Position numbers and translations under genes: made by a program
Source of the DNA: Pomphorhynchus laevis
Taxonomy: Eukaryota > Acanthocephala > Palaeacanthocephala > Echinorhynchida > Pomphorhynchidae
Direction: 5' to 3'
DNA length: 64,000 nt
NCBI GenBank assembly: GCA_012934845.2
Contig: WNNJ02000663.1
Coordinates: 1 to 64,000, forward strand
The notes under the pieces: generated by a model
The model's database searches: none
Seen by the model: only the letters and a program-made list of their open reading frames with translations
What the model was told of the DNA's origin: nothing
In this document: one piece after another, positions 1-9,900 of the stretch
How the letters are laid out: each line of letters opens with the position of its first letter
How positions within the stretch are numbered: the first letter of the stretch is position 1

Positions 1-70
1 ACTATCCTATCTACGGTCAGACCTTCCACCTCTATGTCATGCACAGTATGTTACCCTATTCTGTGGCTAC

Positions 71-283
71 ATAAGCCCACTCCTGAATAAATTACATAGG
101 AATATCCATCTAGGATTAACCCTACTAAAAACTATTACGTTATAAGCCCACTCCTGTATAAATTACCTAGGAATATCCCCCTAGGATTAACCCTACTAAA
201 AACTATTACGTTATAAGCCCACTCCTGTATAAATTACCTAGGAATATCCCCCTAGGATTAACCCTATTAATAACTATTACGTT
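71..283. repeat. 71-bp tandem repeat, three copies
   Basis: Three head-to-tail units of 71 bp begin at 71, 142 and 213, each starting ATAAGCCCACTCCTG and ending near ACTATTACGTT. Each unit contains the near-palindrome CCTAGGAATATCCCCCTAGG (diverged in the first). Units 2 and 3 are almost identical and unit 1 has several changes. The array lies directly beyond the 3' end of the nad3-like sequence, so it may be mitochondrial non-coding DNA carried along with it, or nuclear minisatellite. I cannot decide which. Confidence 0.9.
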
Positions 284-373
284 ATACTCTCACCCTCAAT
301 ATACCCATATAAATATTTTATTTTCACTATTAACTAAAACTAAAGCTAATGAAGTATCTTGAATCTTGAAAAT

Positions 374-726
374 TCAAAGTTTATTTAACCTAAGCTCAAA
401 ATAGACCCATCTTAACCTCCCGCTGTACCACTCATAGAAAGTCCTTACTGAGTACAGAATTACAGCTAGTACAAGACACCCACCCACATAGGTGAGTATG
501 TTGAGCACAGCTGCAGATATTAACAAAATCAAAGCTACCTCTAAGTCCAACAATAAGAACACTAACAGCAATGCGAAAAATCGAACAGAAAAAAGGCGAT
601 TTCCCCCTGCTGGGATGGTGATCCGCACTCAAATATGGTCAAAGCTTCTACACCTCCTATATGTCGGTTTAATACCACCCAAACTACTGCCCTTAGTAGA
701 CCCACTAAAATGGCGGCTACTATCAC
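374..726 (-). pseudogene. nad3: nad3-like mitochondrial sequence (NADH dehydrogenase subunit 3)
   Basis: The minus strand encodes a small hydrophobic protein with ND3 landmarks in order: a first membrane helix (VIVAAILVGLL), then TIFECG (the ND3 ECG loop motif), then RLFSVRFFALLLVFLLLDLE (the second helix with the family's acidic D-x-E), then FYEWYSG near the C-terminus. ND3 is a core membrane subunit of respiratory complex I. The likely start is GTG at 726, only 16 nt after the atp6 stop. The N-terminal part (through ECG) and the rest lie in different frames, so there is one frameshift in the G- and T-rich run near 595-612. AGR codons fall at non-arginine sites, as expected for the invertebrate mitochondrial code. 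In that code TGA is Trp, so the apparent stop at 374 may not be the true end. Most likely a nuclear mitochondrial insert; misassembled mtDNA is the alternative. Confidence 0.72.
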
Positions 727-742
727 CCTACGAGGACAAACA

Positions 743-1025
743 CTACCCAAGATAAATCACCACTAACAATGAGAAAATTGTTCCATGCAGTAATGCCATA
801 AATATCTCCAAGCACATTACAGCCAACCACAGTGGGGTGGGCAGCAAGGCAGACGAGCAAACCCCTCCAACTATTACTGCCATTATCAGCATTAGCACAT
901 GCCCCCTTGAAATGTTTGTGGTCAAACGAACTCCTATGGTGAATGGGCGAACTAGAACCCTTACTAATTCAGCTAGAGGTAAAAATAGCCCCAAAGGCCC
1001 CCTAACTACGGCAATAGAGAAATGT
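743..1025 (-). pseudogene. atp6: atp6-like mitochondrial sequence, C-terminal part (ATP synthase subunit a)
   Basis: The reading frame from about 1025 down to the TAG at 743-745 matches the C-terminal half of ATP6, the proton-channel subunit a of F1Fo ATP synthase. Landmarks are GPLGLFLPLAELV, VRPFTIGVRLTTN (with the essential arginine in GVRL, encoded CGT), GHVLMLIM, and the last helix LEIFMALLHGTIFSLLVVIYL. AGG codons sit at the conserved serine of the E-x-x-S-x-x-x-R-P motif and before the conserved GH, supporting AGR = Ser. The first half of the gene is missing: upstream of about 1025 the frame runs into inverted repeats and translates to artefactual residues. nad3 follows 16 nt downstream on the same strand, so the order is atp6 then nad3. 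Confidence 0.75.
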
Positions 1026-1091
1026 GCCAAATATGCCCTTAAGCTGAGGGCATATTTGGCACAATATGCACTCAATTGGGCATATTGTGCC
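1023..1091. repeat. Two overlapping perfect hairpins
   Basis: The first hairpin has perfect 17-bp arms at 1023-1039 and 1047-1063 with a 7-nt loop. The second has perfect 12-bp arms at 1058-1069 and 1080-1091 with a 10-nt loop. The right arm of the first overlaps the left arm of the second, so the two foldings exclude each other. The block cuts off the atp6-like sequence. Confidence 0.9.
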
Positions 1092-1105
1092 ATAATTTCA
1101 TTATC

Positions 1106-1229
1106 TCGAATAAACAATTTTACCGAGTCCTCCTTAATTGTTTGTGATTGCAAAAAATGTAATAAACAATTTTAATCGAATAAACAATTTTACCGAGTCT
1201 TCCTTAATTGTTTGTGATTGCAAAAAATG
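1106..1229. repeat. 54-bp direct repeat, two copies 70 bp apart
   Basis: Copies at 1106-1159 and 1176-1229 begin TCGAATAAACAATTTTACC and end GCAAAAAATG, and differ at one position (C or T in GAGTCCTCC/GAGTCTTCC). Each can fold through AAACAATT and AATTGTTT. The 16-nt spacer repeats part of the unit (AATAAACAATTTTAA), suggesting replication slippage. Confidence 0.9.
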
Positions 1230-1231
1230 AT

Positions 1232-1287
1232 CGTCAACGACGATCATTTCGAGTCATATACATGACTCGAAATGATCGTCGTTGACG
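1232..1287. repeat. Perfect 26-bp-arm inverted repeat
   Basis: Arms at 1232-1257 and 1262-1287 are exact reverse complements around the 4-nt loop ATAC. The left arm region is itself self-complementary (TGATCGT and ACGATCA around CAACG), so branched foldings are possible. It lies at the border between the mitochondrial-like block and the old retroelement X. Confidence 0.92.
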
Positions 1288-1299
1288 ACGGGAGCTGTC

Positions 1300-2364
1300 C
1301 GAATATCGGAGTCAGGAACTAACTCGACTGTATGGGTTGCGGACAGTGCAAGGTTGCACATAGAAATGAGTCGCAGAGAAGGGTCGTCACAATATCCAAG
1401 ACTTTTCTCTAGTGGGAGTTGGCCTATCTAGTCAAGATTTTTGAGGATCGAATTAGCATTTCCCGTAATCAGTGCAAAGGACACACGATGAAATAGCTGA
1501 CCCACTGTCCTGCAATACGGGTTACCGTTTCTATATGACATACAACAACATTTAAACGAATTAGATTGTCCCGTTGGGGGGGGTTCTATTATCCGTAAGT
1601 CTCAACAACTGCTGCCGCAAAACTGTATCCACTCTCTTTTAATTTGCGTTTATATTTCCTTTCCTTGGCACATTAGGCGTACTTGCATGCGGCATAGCCA
1701 GGGATCTCAGAAGACATGGAAATATAAGCATGTTGTTGGGGGGGGGTTGGTCACAGCGAAATCAACTGCTAAAGCAGGGTCCTTATAAAACAGAATGTCC
1801 GCCGGGTTCTGCCACAAACCACGAACTAGGTTGGGTAATTCCTTTGCAACCCTTAATCCAGCAGAAACCGTTGCTTGAAAGAACGTATCCCTCAAGCTAT
1901 CATGTCAAATGCCGGGATGGCCCCCAAACTGGCATGTGAGGGCGTAGAAGCCGAATTTATCTGTCACCCTGAGGCAGCGTCTGCGTCGATAATAACTTTT
2001 GCAGAGAGACATCCCTAACCATAGACGTAGAAACACAACAAATTCATTTGGTACCAAGTTCATATGTGTGTCTTAGTAAGGGACGGCTTGTAACCGAGAA
2101 CACGCGTGTAGGGATAAAAATGAAAACATTCAATCGGGCAACATTAAAGCGATCAACATTCTCCAGTAGACTGCGAAGCAAATCTCCGTCATTATGACAA
2201 GATGATCCCCGTTGATTTGATAGGAGATTTCAAACATGTTGCGGAAGAGGAACAGTTTTAGGGTCAAGGTTCAACAGGCTAGCGACAGAGTCTACACTGG
2301 ACCTAAACGCTGCCTGAGAGTGTTGAAAGCAGCTTCGAAGGCCCAGTCGACCCATCTTCAGCGG
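1300..2364 (-). mobile_element. Old retroelement X, C-terminal half (nuclease-like domain), decayed
   Basis: Read on the minus strand, 2364-2210 gives LPLKMGRLGLRSCFQHSQAA, a segment that follows the RT in a family of invertebrate RT proteins (their usual form is LPxxxGGLGIRS). Next come ALTCQFGGHPGI (about 1950-1910), LRDTFFQATVSAGLRVAKEL (from about 1895), NPADILFYKDPALAVDFAVT (about 1820-1760), then RKYKRKLKESGYSFAAAVVE and GNANSILKNLD down to about 1430. The P-A-D then V-D-F-A-V pattern resembles a PD-(D/E)XK nuclease core, which I infer rather than see proven. Several stops and frame changes show it is dead. It is the continuation of the RT remnant at 4243-5480, from which it was separated by a LINE-A insertion. 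Clade not assigned. Nothing recognisable is seen between 1290 and 1420. Confidence 0.55.
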
Positions 2365-2370
2365 TAAGCA
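2365..2370. repeat. Target-site duplication TAAGCA of LINE-A1 (second copy 4237-4242)
   Basis: TAAGCA lies directly before the LINE-A sequence at 2371 and again directly after its A/T-rich tail at 4237-4242. Removing one copy and the LINE brings the two halves of element X next to each other within its protein-coding sequence (about WMQACL joined to LPLKMG), which supports this as the true duplication. Confidence 0.75.
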
Positions 2371-4236
2371 CTCCGCTAGATCAATCCGTCTTTACGTGAT
2401 TCCTATCTTGCTCTTCGCTGGTCTCATCTCAACCTACTACGCACCAAATGCAACTCCTTCTGGCAGCATAAAATAATCACCTCATTCAACTCAAGACTCT
2501 ATGGCACACTTTTAACTCAATCCTGCCTCGTTCCTCTTCGCCGTGCAACATCAATGCCCATGATTATTCGTCATTTCTCCAATCTAAAGTATCCACGTTG
2601 CTCTCTCACATCCCGGTCTCCATCCTATCCCACTCTGCCCCGCCTAGCCTCATCCTTCCGGAACTCTTTCATCTTATCCCTGTCTCACCTACCGAAGTAT
2701 CATCTGTCCTCATGTCCTTGCCCAACAAAACCTTACCTGCCAATCCCCTGTCTACTCACATATTACAATCTATATGCTCATCGATATCCCCGTTTATCGC
2801 AACCTTGTTTACAAGGTTGTGAGAAACTTTGCAATTACACTGGAAATCCACAATCACACTATAAATCCGCAATCGTTCGTCCCCGTTTTAAGAAACAATC
2901 GCTCGACCCTTCCCTTCCTTCTAACTATAGCCCCATTTCACTACTCCCTACTCTTTCTAAGCTCTCAGACCGCCTTATCTTAATACAGATAACGCTTATC
3001 TCTCTTCATCCAATCTGTACCCTCCTTTCCAATCCGCTTTCCGCTCTAATCACTCCACAGAAATCGCATGCATGAAAGTTTACAACGACTTACTCATTTC
3101 TCGAGACAAGGCAATATATAGTGTTCTCATCGACCTCGACCTCTCCTCCACATTTGACATTGTCGACCACTCCGCCCTCCTTTGTCGGTTTCGTTATGAT
3201 TACGGCTTTTCTTCCTCCTCCGTAGCATGTTTTGCCACTTATCTTTCCGACCGTTCCTTTCGCGTCTGTTCTAATTCATCATCCTCCCCTCCCATCCCTA
3301 TCTTTTGCGGGGTCCCACAAGGTTCTGTCCTAGGTCTTCTGCTTTTCTCTCTTCTACTTGGCGATCTCTCTCCGTTTATCAAACCTTACTTCTTTAAAGT
3401 CATGCAATACGCCGATGACATCCTCATCTATGCTCATGCACCCGCACATCGCATACACGATATCGGCATTCTGCCTCCAACTGTCTTTCTTCTATCTACA
3501 AACGTCTATCCGATCTCCATCTCGTTCTAAACCCCGACAAGTCTAAAATAATGTGGATCCTCCCCCGTAAACCAAACATATCTCTTCCCACTGTATTTTT
3601 TGCCTTATCGATCATTCCCATAGTCCACAATTTCACTTTCTTAGGCTTCCATTTCGATGGACACCTTTCTCTTAAACCCTTCGTCCGTGACTCTTCTTTT
3701 ATCGCTTCTATTCCCTAAATTCGATTATTGCCTCAGATTTTTCGCCAATACTCCAAAATCCATAATCCTACCCCTTCAACGAATAATCAACACCGCCGTT
3801 TGAGTGCTCTTTCGTCTCCGTCGCTTTGACCTTACATCCACATATTTTGCCCAACTCTCCTGGTCCACCATTCACATCCGCATCAAACTCCCCCTTCTTC
3901 TCGTAACTTTTCGTCTCATCGATGTCGGCTCCCCATCGTTCATCAACTTTCCTTTCTTAGACGACATTCGCCCCACCTCGCTATCACTGCGTTCCCGTAA
4001 TTCCCTTTTACTCCACGAAACCAATTACTCCAACAACTACGGTCTCCGATCTTTCCTCGTAGCCGTCTCACTCGCCTGGAATCAACTCTCTCTCGACATA
4101 CGCCGGGCTCCCTCCTTTATCATATTCAAACACCTCATCCGTTCACACCTTCTCGACACATGATTTACATTTTTGTTTTGTTGTGGTCATGTAAGCGTAC
4201 GCTGGCACGCATATGCCACGTTAAAAAATATGTTTT
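2371..4236 (+). mobile_element. LINE-A copy A1 (CR1/L2-like), 5'-truncated
   Basis: This copy begins inside the region between endonuclease and RT (compare about 34105 in copy A2) and runs to the LINE-A 3' end. RT pieces lie in several plus-strand frames: SNYSPISLLPTLSKLSDRLI (about 2920-2985), CMKVYNDLLISRDKAIY (about 3069), DLDLSSTFDIVDHSALL (about 3130-3180), GVPQGSVLGLLLFS (about 3309), and MQYADDILIYAHAPAH with the catalytic YADD (about 3402). The C-terminal domain of the RT protein follows at 3804-4163 and ends at the TGA at 4161. The 3' UTR has GTAAGCGTACGCTGGCACGC, the conserved terminal hairpin. At least four frame breaks are present, so the copy is inactive. Inserted into element X. 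Confidence 0.85.
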
Positions 4237-4242
4237 TAAGCA

Positions 4243-5480
4243 AGCTTGCATCCACACCCACTTATCGGTCTGAAAAGAAGTGATATTGCTAAAGCACTTC
4301 AATACCAAGCCGTCGAACAAATGGAAAAACTGTTCGGAGAAGGGGGTCTATAGTGCGCATTAAATTGTTTACCCATGGGCAGGATGCGCAGCTACGAAGC
4401 AAGATGAATGTCACCTGTGGATCAGGAAGATTTTCGAGTGAGTCCTGAGTTTGGCGCAGGGATGGTAGTACAACGTCGACAAGATATCCCAAGCAATGCT
4501 CCTTAGACCCAATGGGACTTCCAAGAATAGTGAAAATTTTTTTTCACTATTAAAATTTTTTGTGGTGTTGACCAATGAGATCCATGGCATATGCTTTTTA
4601 TCAAATCGACCTTGTCGGCCCTGCTAAATAGTTCGGTCTTTTTCCAGTTAATAGATAGTTCAATCGCAGGAAAATTTGCAGCAAGACGAGCTAGAGCATC
4701 GTCCATAGCCACAGGAGTGCCACCTAGAATTCCGTCGTCGAGGTATCACCTATTTAAGCTGATAACTTCAATCTCTGAGATTTGGACGACAATCGAATTA
4801 TTCATCAGCAAAACAGAACTGGATTAAGATCTCTTTGTTGCACCCCTCTTCGTGACTGATGAGGTTCGAGTCTACCGAACCGAAGATCGAGGTAGTGCTG
4901 AAGCACTATGATGTCCATCTACTAATTTCAGGAAAATCCCTACTGATCGTGTCGACGAAAGATTTCCGGTTCACTTATTAAAGGCGTTAGCCAGGTCTAT
5001 CTTAGCCCAAACCCAATCGACATCTTGCTCATGAAGTTGTTGAAGCCGACGAGCTTGATGAACTATATGTTCAATTCCGTTTGGCATCGCTATACCGAGC
5101 TGGTGCGGATGGAGCGAGTCGGCAAATCGCTGTCGCAGTTTGGATCAAATGCATTTAGTGCAAAGACAACGTAATGTTTCCCCAATGGTAATGGGGATCC
5201 CTCCATCTTGTTTGTTTAATGCCTCGAGATTGACACCGGCGACAAAGGGAACAAGGTCAGTCGGGAGAGTACCAGCGATCATGTTATTGACCAGTGACGT
5301 AAGGCGTTGAAGCAAAATCCTATGAACTACCGATATCATATCTCGGAGATGTTCTGCCCTCCAATCTAAGCAGCCAGGGGGAGGTATATGATGGGAATGA
5401 TGAGACTATGGCATCAACTATGTCCGAATCAACCGACATGGAAGTAATCAAAGGTGGTTTTCCAGGACTTCATGTAAAGG
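4243..5480 (-). mobile_element. Old retroelement X, RT half, decayed
   Basis: Minus-strand frames show an RT remnant. SDIVDAIVSSFPS (about 5430-5390) matches the stretch before RT motif 0 in this family. LTSLVNNMIAGTLPTDLVPF and GGIPITIGETLRCLCTK (5310-5147) match RT motifs 1-2, AKIDLANAFN (about 5010-4980) is motif A, and YLDDGILGGTPVAMDDAL (about 4740-4690) is motif C with the catalytic DD. LSINWKKTELF follows, then LLRSCASCPWVNNLMRTIDP (about 4405-4350) and TDKWVWMQACL near 4255. In the intact relatives known to me this RT type is followed by the domain found here at 1300-2364. Multiple stops and shifts. No promoter or tail is recognisable, and the 5' limit is uncertain. Confidence 0.6.
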
Positions 5481-5950
5481 GTGTAGCACTGTCAGTTTTC
5501 CGCACGTAGATTCAGAATATTCAATGTTTATTAATCAATATGTAAGATCATATTGATCCCGTAAATATCTTCTAACAATATGCAGTTTCTTTAAATTATT
5601 GTAAACAAAATGGTAACATCACGTAGATTTTTGGCAACGAAATGAGTATCTAAAGAATGTAGACGTAATATAATGAACATCAGTAAATTTCATATTTGTA
5701 TTCTAGCGCTACACCAGAAAATATGTTTCAATCAGACCAATTCAGCTAACTGAGTCTATGTATTTATAAAATAAAAAATATAAATTAATAAAAGATAAAT
5801 AAAAATAAATAAATAAAAATAAATATAAATTGTGTTTTTTATTATTATTTGATTTGCAATGTTGTGTTTTCCAATATTGCAAATCAAACGCTCAATGGTA
5901 ACTCTTTTAGTACAAGCAAACACAAGCGTCTACAAAAAAATAACGAATTA
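5481..5950. other. AT-rich spacer, no gene seen
   Basis: A stretch of increasingly A/T-rich DNA with short TAAATAAA/AAATAAAT runs around 5765-5835. No coding similarity, long inverted repeat or RNA gene was recognised. The LINE-C tail begins at its right end. Confidence 0.6.
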
Positions 5951-6802
5951 TTAAAGTAAAAAACAAAATTCACATATTATTATTAATTTACACCACAGTG
6001 AGCAAAAGCTCGTTACAAGGTGAGTCACAATAGTGACAAAGTTAAAATAAAAAGAAAATGAAAAAAATGTCATAAAATTGTAGTCACAAAGTTCTTCAAT
6101 TGTCGTTTGAATGCAGTTTTTGATGCACATGTTACTATGTGTGCAGGTAGATTGTTTCATACAGTGCGCACCCTATCTGGTAAACATCTGCATACATCTC
6201 TGATGTGCCGTTTCGCCATGATATGAAGGCCATTTATTCCTTGCGGATAGGGAAGATATCTGTCAAAGGATGATCACGACGGTTTACGGCTACCCATGCC
6301 ATCATCAAGTCTGATATTAAAGGAGACTTTTCTATTGATGTAACGCCTAGCAAGTGAATTCTACTTTCAAATGGTAAGCCTCTTATCGAGGGAATCAAAT
6401 GCGTTGCTTTGCGTAGCACCTTTTCAATATTCGTATGCTCAGTTTTTGATTGAGGATGGATGGCTTGCGATGCATATAACACGTGACTCAGAATCAACGA
6501 TTCGTTAAGTGGTTTAAATGACGGAATGTCGATTCTGCGAATAGTTCTGCGTAGCATAGCAAGAATTTGTAAGCACTTAGTTTTGACTGCAGCGGAGTTG
6601 ATATTTGTTTTTAAGTCATCTGTTATTATTACACCTAAGTCCTTGTAAGAGTTGACCACGTTTATTTGCCTTCCGCTTACTTCGTAGTTTGCAATATGTC
6701 GCCTGCGTCCAATGTGCATATGAGCACATTTTTCTGGGTTTATAGTCAGATTCATTGCACCTGCCCAATGCTGCAGGTTCGATATGTCCAATTGTAGGAT
6801 GT
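5951..6802 (-). mobile_element. LINE-C copy C1, 3' part
   Basis: The minus strand from 6802 to about 6234 encodes the thumb and C-terminal part of a CR1-type RT protein (LQLDISNLQHWAGAMNLTIN, EKCAHMHIG, YKDLGVIITDDLK, then KATHLIPSIRGLPFESRIHLLG). Down to about 6080 it continues with the usual ending (NNLPAHIV, FKRQLKNF). The tail ends with AGCTTTTGCTCACTGTGG and AT-rich repeats near 5975. The open stretch is 194 codons. It is the direct continuation of the RT piece at 10654-11331; the two were parted by insertion of the LTR element, whose GATGT duplication abuts both sides. Sequence 6080-5950 is 3' UTR. Confidence 0.85.
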
Positions 6803-6882
6803 TGTGATAATCTAACATGTAATCATATTGTATAACTATATTCTAGATTGTTGAATAAAGCCTTATTTGGTTTATCATTACA
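6803..6882 (+). repeat. 5' LTR, 80 bp
   Basis: Starts TGTGATAATC and ends TCATTACA. Contains AATAAA at 6854-6859 inside ATTGTTGAATAAA (6847-6859). LTRs of this superfamily are usually several hundred bases, so 80 bp is very short. The boundary is fixed by the match with 10574-10653 and by the flanking GATGT. Confidence 0.93.
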
Positions 6883-6883
6883 A

Positions 6884-6896
6884 TTTATTCAACAAT
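6884..6896 (+). promoter_or_regulatory. Putative primer-binding site, self-primed type
   Basis: TTTATTCAACAAT, one base after the 5' LTR, is the exact reverse complement of ATTGTTGAATAAA inside the LTR (6847-6859). Tf1-type elements are known to prime reverse transcription with the folded 5' end of their own RNA, and this arrangement fits if transcription starts near 6847. A tRNA-primed alternative cannot be excluded without a tRNA search. Confidence 0.6.
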
Positions 6897-6949
6897 TGTG
6901 TTGAATTGTGTTGAACTCGGATTTTCAACAATTGACGTCCAACGTTTCC

Positions 6950-9900
6950 ATGGATAAACTTCTTATACCTCAACCTTTCAATCTGGATCCAGACACATCA
7001 GATTGTCAAGACGAATGGATTCACTGGCACCAAAAGCTACAAAATTTTTTCTCGTTGCAAGTCACAGTAACAGATGACCAGAAACGATTTGTACTCATTA
7101 ACTTACTGTCATCAAGACTTTACTTACTGATCAAAGATTCTAGAACATTCGACTCAGCCTTAAATATACTCGATAAGCAATTTCAGAAGCCAGTTAACGC
7201 GGTTTTTAATAGATTTCAACTGCATACTTGTCGTCAAGATAAAACGATGAATATCCAGCAATATGTGAGAAAACTTGAAGAGTTGGCAACAAAGTGTAAT
7301 TTTGAAGATGTCGATGCCGCAACTAACCGTCGAAGCCATATCATTGACGCCCTCGTCCATGGTCTACTAAATTCTTATATACGTGAGAGGATACTCGAAT
7401 CGAATAAAACTGACTTCGATGAAATTGTTTTAATGGCATCATCTCTAGAGGCCGCACAACAACAAGCAGCCGTTTTTACTTCAAATGACGAGACAAGATC
7501 AATGCTAGCATCGGTTTCAGCGGACAACAATAACGAACCCTCCCATTCCGAATTCGATGATGACAAATCGATTAACGCAGCCTTGCGAAACAAAATTACC
7601 AAACGCTGTTACTTTTGCGGTAATCATTATCACCCCCGCAGTAAGTGTCCTGCAAGAGACGTTACTTGCAACATTTGTTCTAAACATGGTCATTTTGCCA
7701 AAGTCTGTCAATCAAAATTAAAATTTTCCACCTCGACTTCATCGGCGTTATGTTCCATGTCCAACTTAGAGGATCCAAGTTCATTGACTTCCATTACAAT
7801 CAATGGTCAACAAATCGAATGTCTTCTAGATACGGGCAGTTCAGAAAATTTCATTGACACGAATATCGCACATAAATTACAACTGACAACCACATCTTGC
7901 TGTAAAACAGTTTATATGGCGTCCTCCTCCTCTTGGGCCACAATTACAAAACAGTGCACAACAAACATTGAGTTGAATAAAAATACTTATCCACGCTGCC
8001 GTTTTTCATTGTTGTCGTCATTATGCGCTGATGCCATATTAGGCAGAGAATTCATGAAGGAACATGAATTCATAACGTTCCCATTCGGTGGAAATTTGCC
8101 TGGACTAACTCTCGCTAACATATCTCCAGCATCTGCCATAAAAATCCAGCCATTAACACTTTTTCCGAATTTGCCGAAACATCTCATTCCAGTTGCCACG
8201 AAATCAAGAAGACAGACACTATCAAACGCCGAGTTTATTCGAAGCCAAGTAGCTAACTTACTCAAATCCGGCATTATTCGAGAAAGCAGATCGCCTTGGC
8301 GCTCACAGGTTCTTGTTGTTACAAATAGGAATGGTAGACAGAGAATGGTTGTCGACTACTCGCAAACTATTAACCGATTCACATCTTTGGATGCCTACCC
8401 TCTTCCTAATATCGATGACCTCATTTCGAAGATTGCAACACATTCCGTGTTTTCGACGCTCGATCTTTCCAGTGCTTACTATCAGATTCCATTGCTGGAG
8501 GAAGATAAAAAATACACGGCTTTCGAAGCATCAGGACGTTTGTACGAATTCCAGCGAATTCCTTTTGGGCTTACAAATGCTGTTTCTGCTTTCCAACGAA
8601 TCATGAATAACCTCATCGAACACTATCAACTTGAAGGAGTATTTGCTTACTTAGATGACATCATCGTGTGTGGAAATAGCACTGATGAACACGACAAAAG
8701 ACTAGATCGTCTAACGACCATCGCTAATCAGCTCAACATCAAATTCTCTCCGGAAAAGTCGCGTTTGGGCAAGACACAACTCAATTTTTTGGGCTACCAT
8801 ATTCGACATGGTTGCATCAAACCTGACACTGAAAGAATTAAGCCATTTCTTACTTACCCGATTCCGGAAAATCACACTTCACTACAGAGACTCCTCGGTA
8901 TGCTCGCTTACTATTCGAGGTGGATCCCTTCTTTCTCGGCAAAGATACGCCCACTGGTAGAATCGAAAGATTTTCCCCTCGATCGTGCTGTCATCCGACA
9001 GATAGAAGAAATAAAGTCGGAAATCTCGAATTCATTTTTATGTGCTTACAATCCGGATCTTTCCTTGACTGTTGAAACTGACGCCTCATATTCATCTATC
9101 GGCGCGGTGCTCAGTCAAAACAACTGCCCCGTCGCCTTCTATTCACGATCCTTGCCTAAAACAGCGTTGCGACAGTCGAGTGTGGAAAAGGAGGCTTACG
9201 CGATTGTGGAAGCTCTTAAATATTGGAAGCATTTCCTGCTAGGACGCTATTTCATTGTCAAAACCGATCAGAGGTCAGTGTCATTTATGTTTGATCAAAA
9301 ACTGTCGAATCGCATAAAAAGTGACAAAATCGCTCGATGGAGAATTGAACTTGCACCTTACAATTTTGGCATTGAATACCGGCCCGGACAATCAAATAAA
9401 GCTGCTGACGCAATGTCTAGGATAACATGTTCGTCTTGCAAAACAGTTAATGATCTTAAGATCTTGCATAATTCATTGTGTCATCCGGGTGTCAGTCGAT
9501 TACTTCACTACGTTCGTTCGCATGAGTTACCTTTTGACAAAAGTGACGTTGCGGACGTTGTCTCTTCGTGTCAAATTTGCGCCGAATTGAAGCCTCGATA
9601 CGCTAGACCAGAAACAGCACATGTCATCAAGGCTACGCATCCATTTGAACGGCTAAGCATTGACTTTAAAGGCCCATTGACATCAACTACAGAAAACAAA
9701 TATCTCCTTTGTGTCGTTGACGAATATTCTCGCTTTCCGTTCGCCATACCGTGTAAGGATACATCTTCTATATCAGTCATCAATTGCCTGAATCAAATCT
9801 TCAGTGTTTTTGGTTACCCAGCCAACGTTCACAGTGACCAAGCAACATGTTTTCAATCCAACGAATTCCGAACGTATCTAAATTCTCGCGGTATTAGCTG

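Noticed and set aside
1026-1153. N-terminal part of the atp6-like frame as real protein
   Set aside because: These codons lie in the inverted repeats 1023-1091 and the first direct repeat; the residues (AQYAQLSAYCAKYAL) are an artefact of the repeats.
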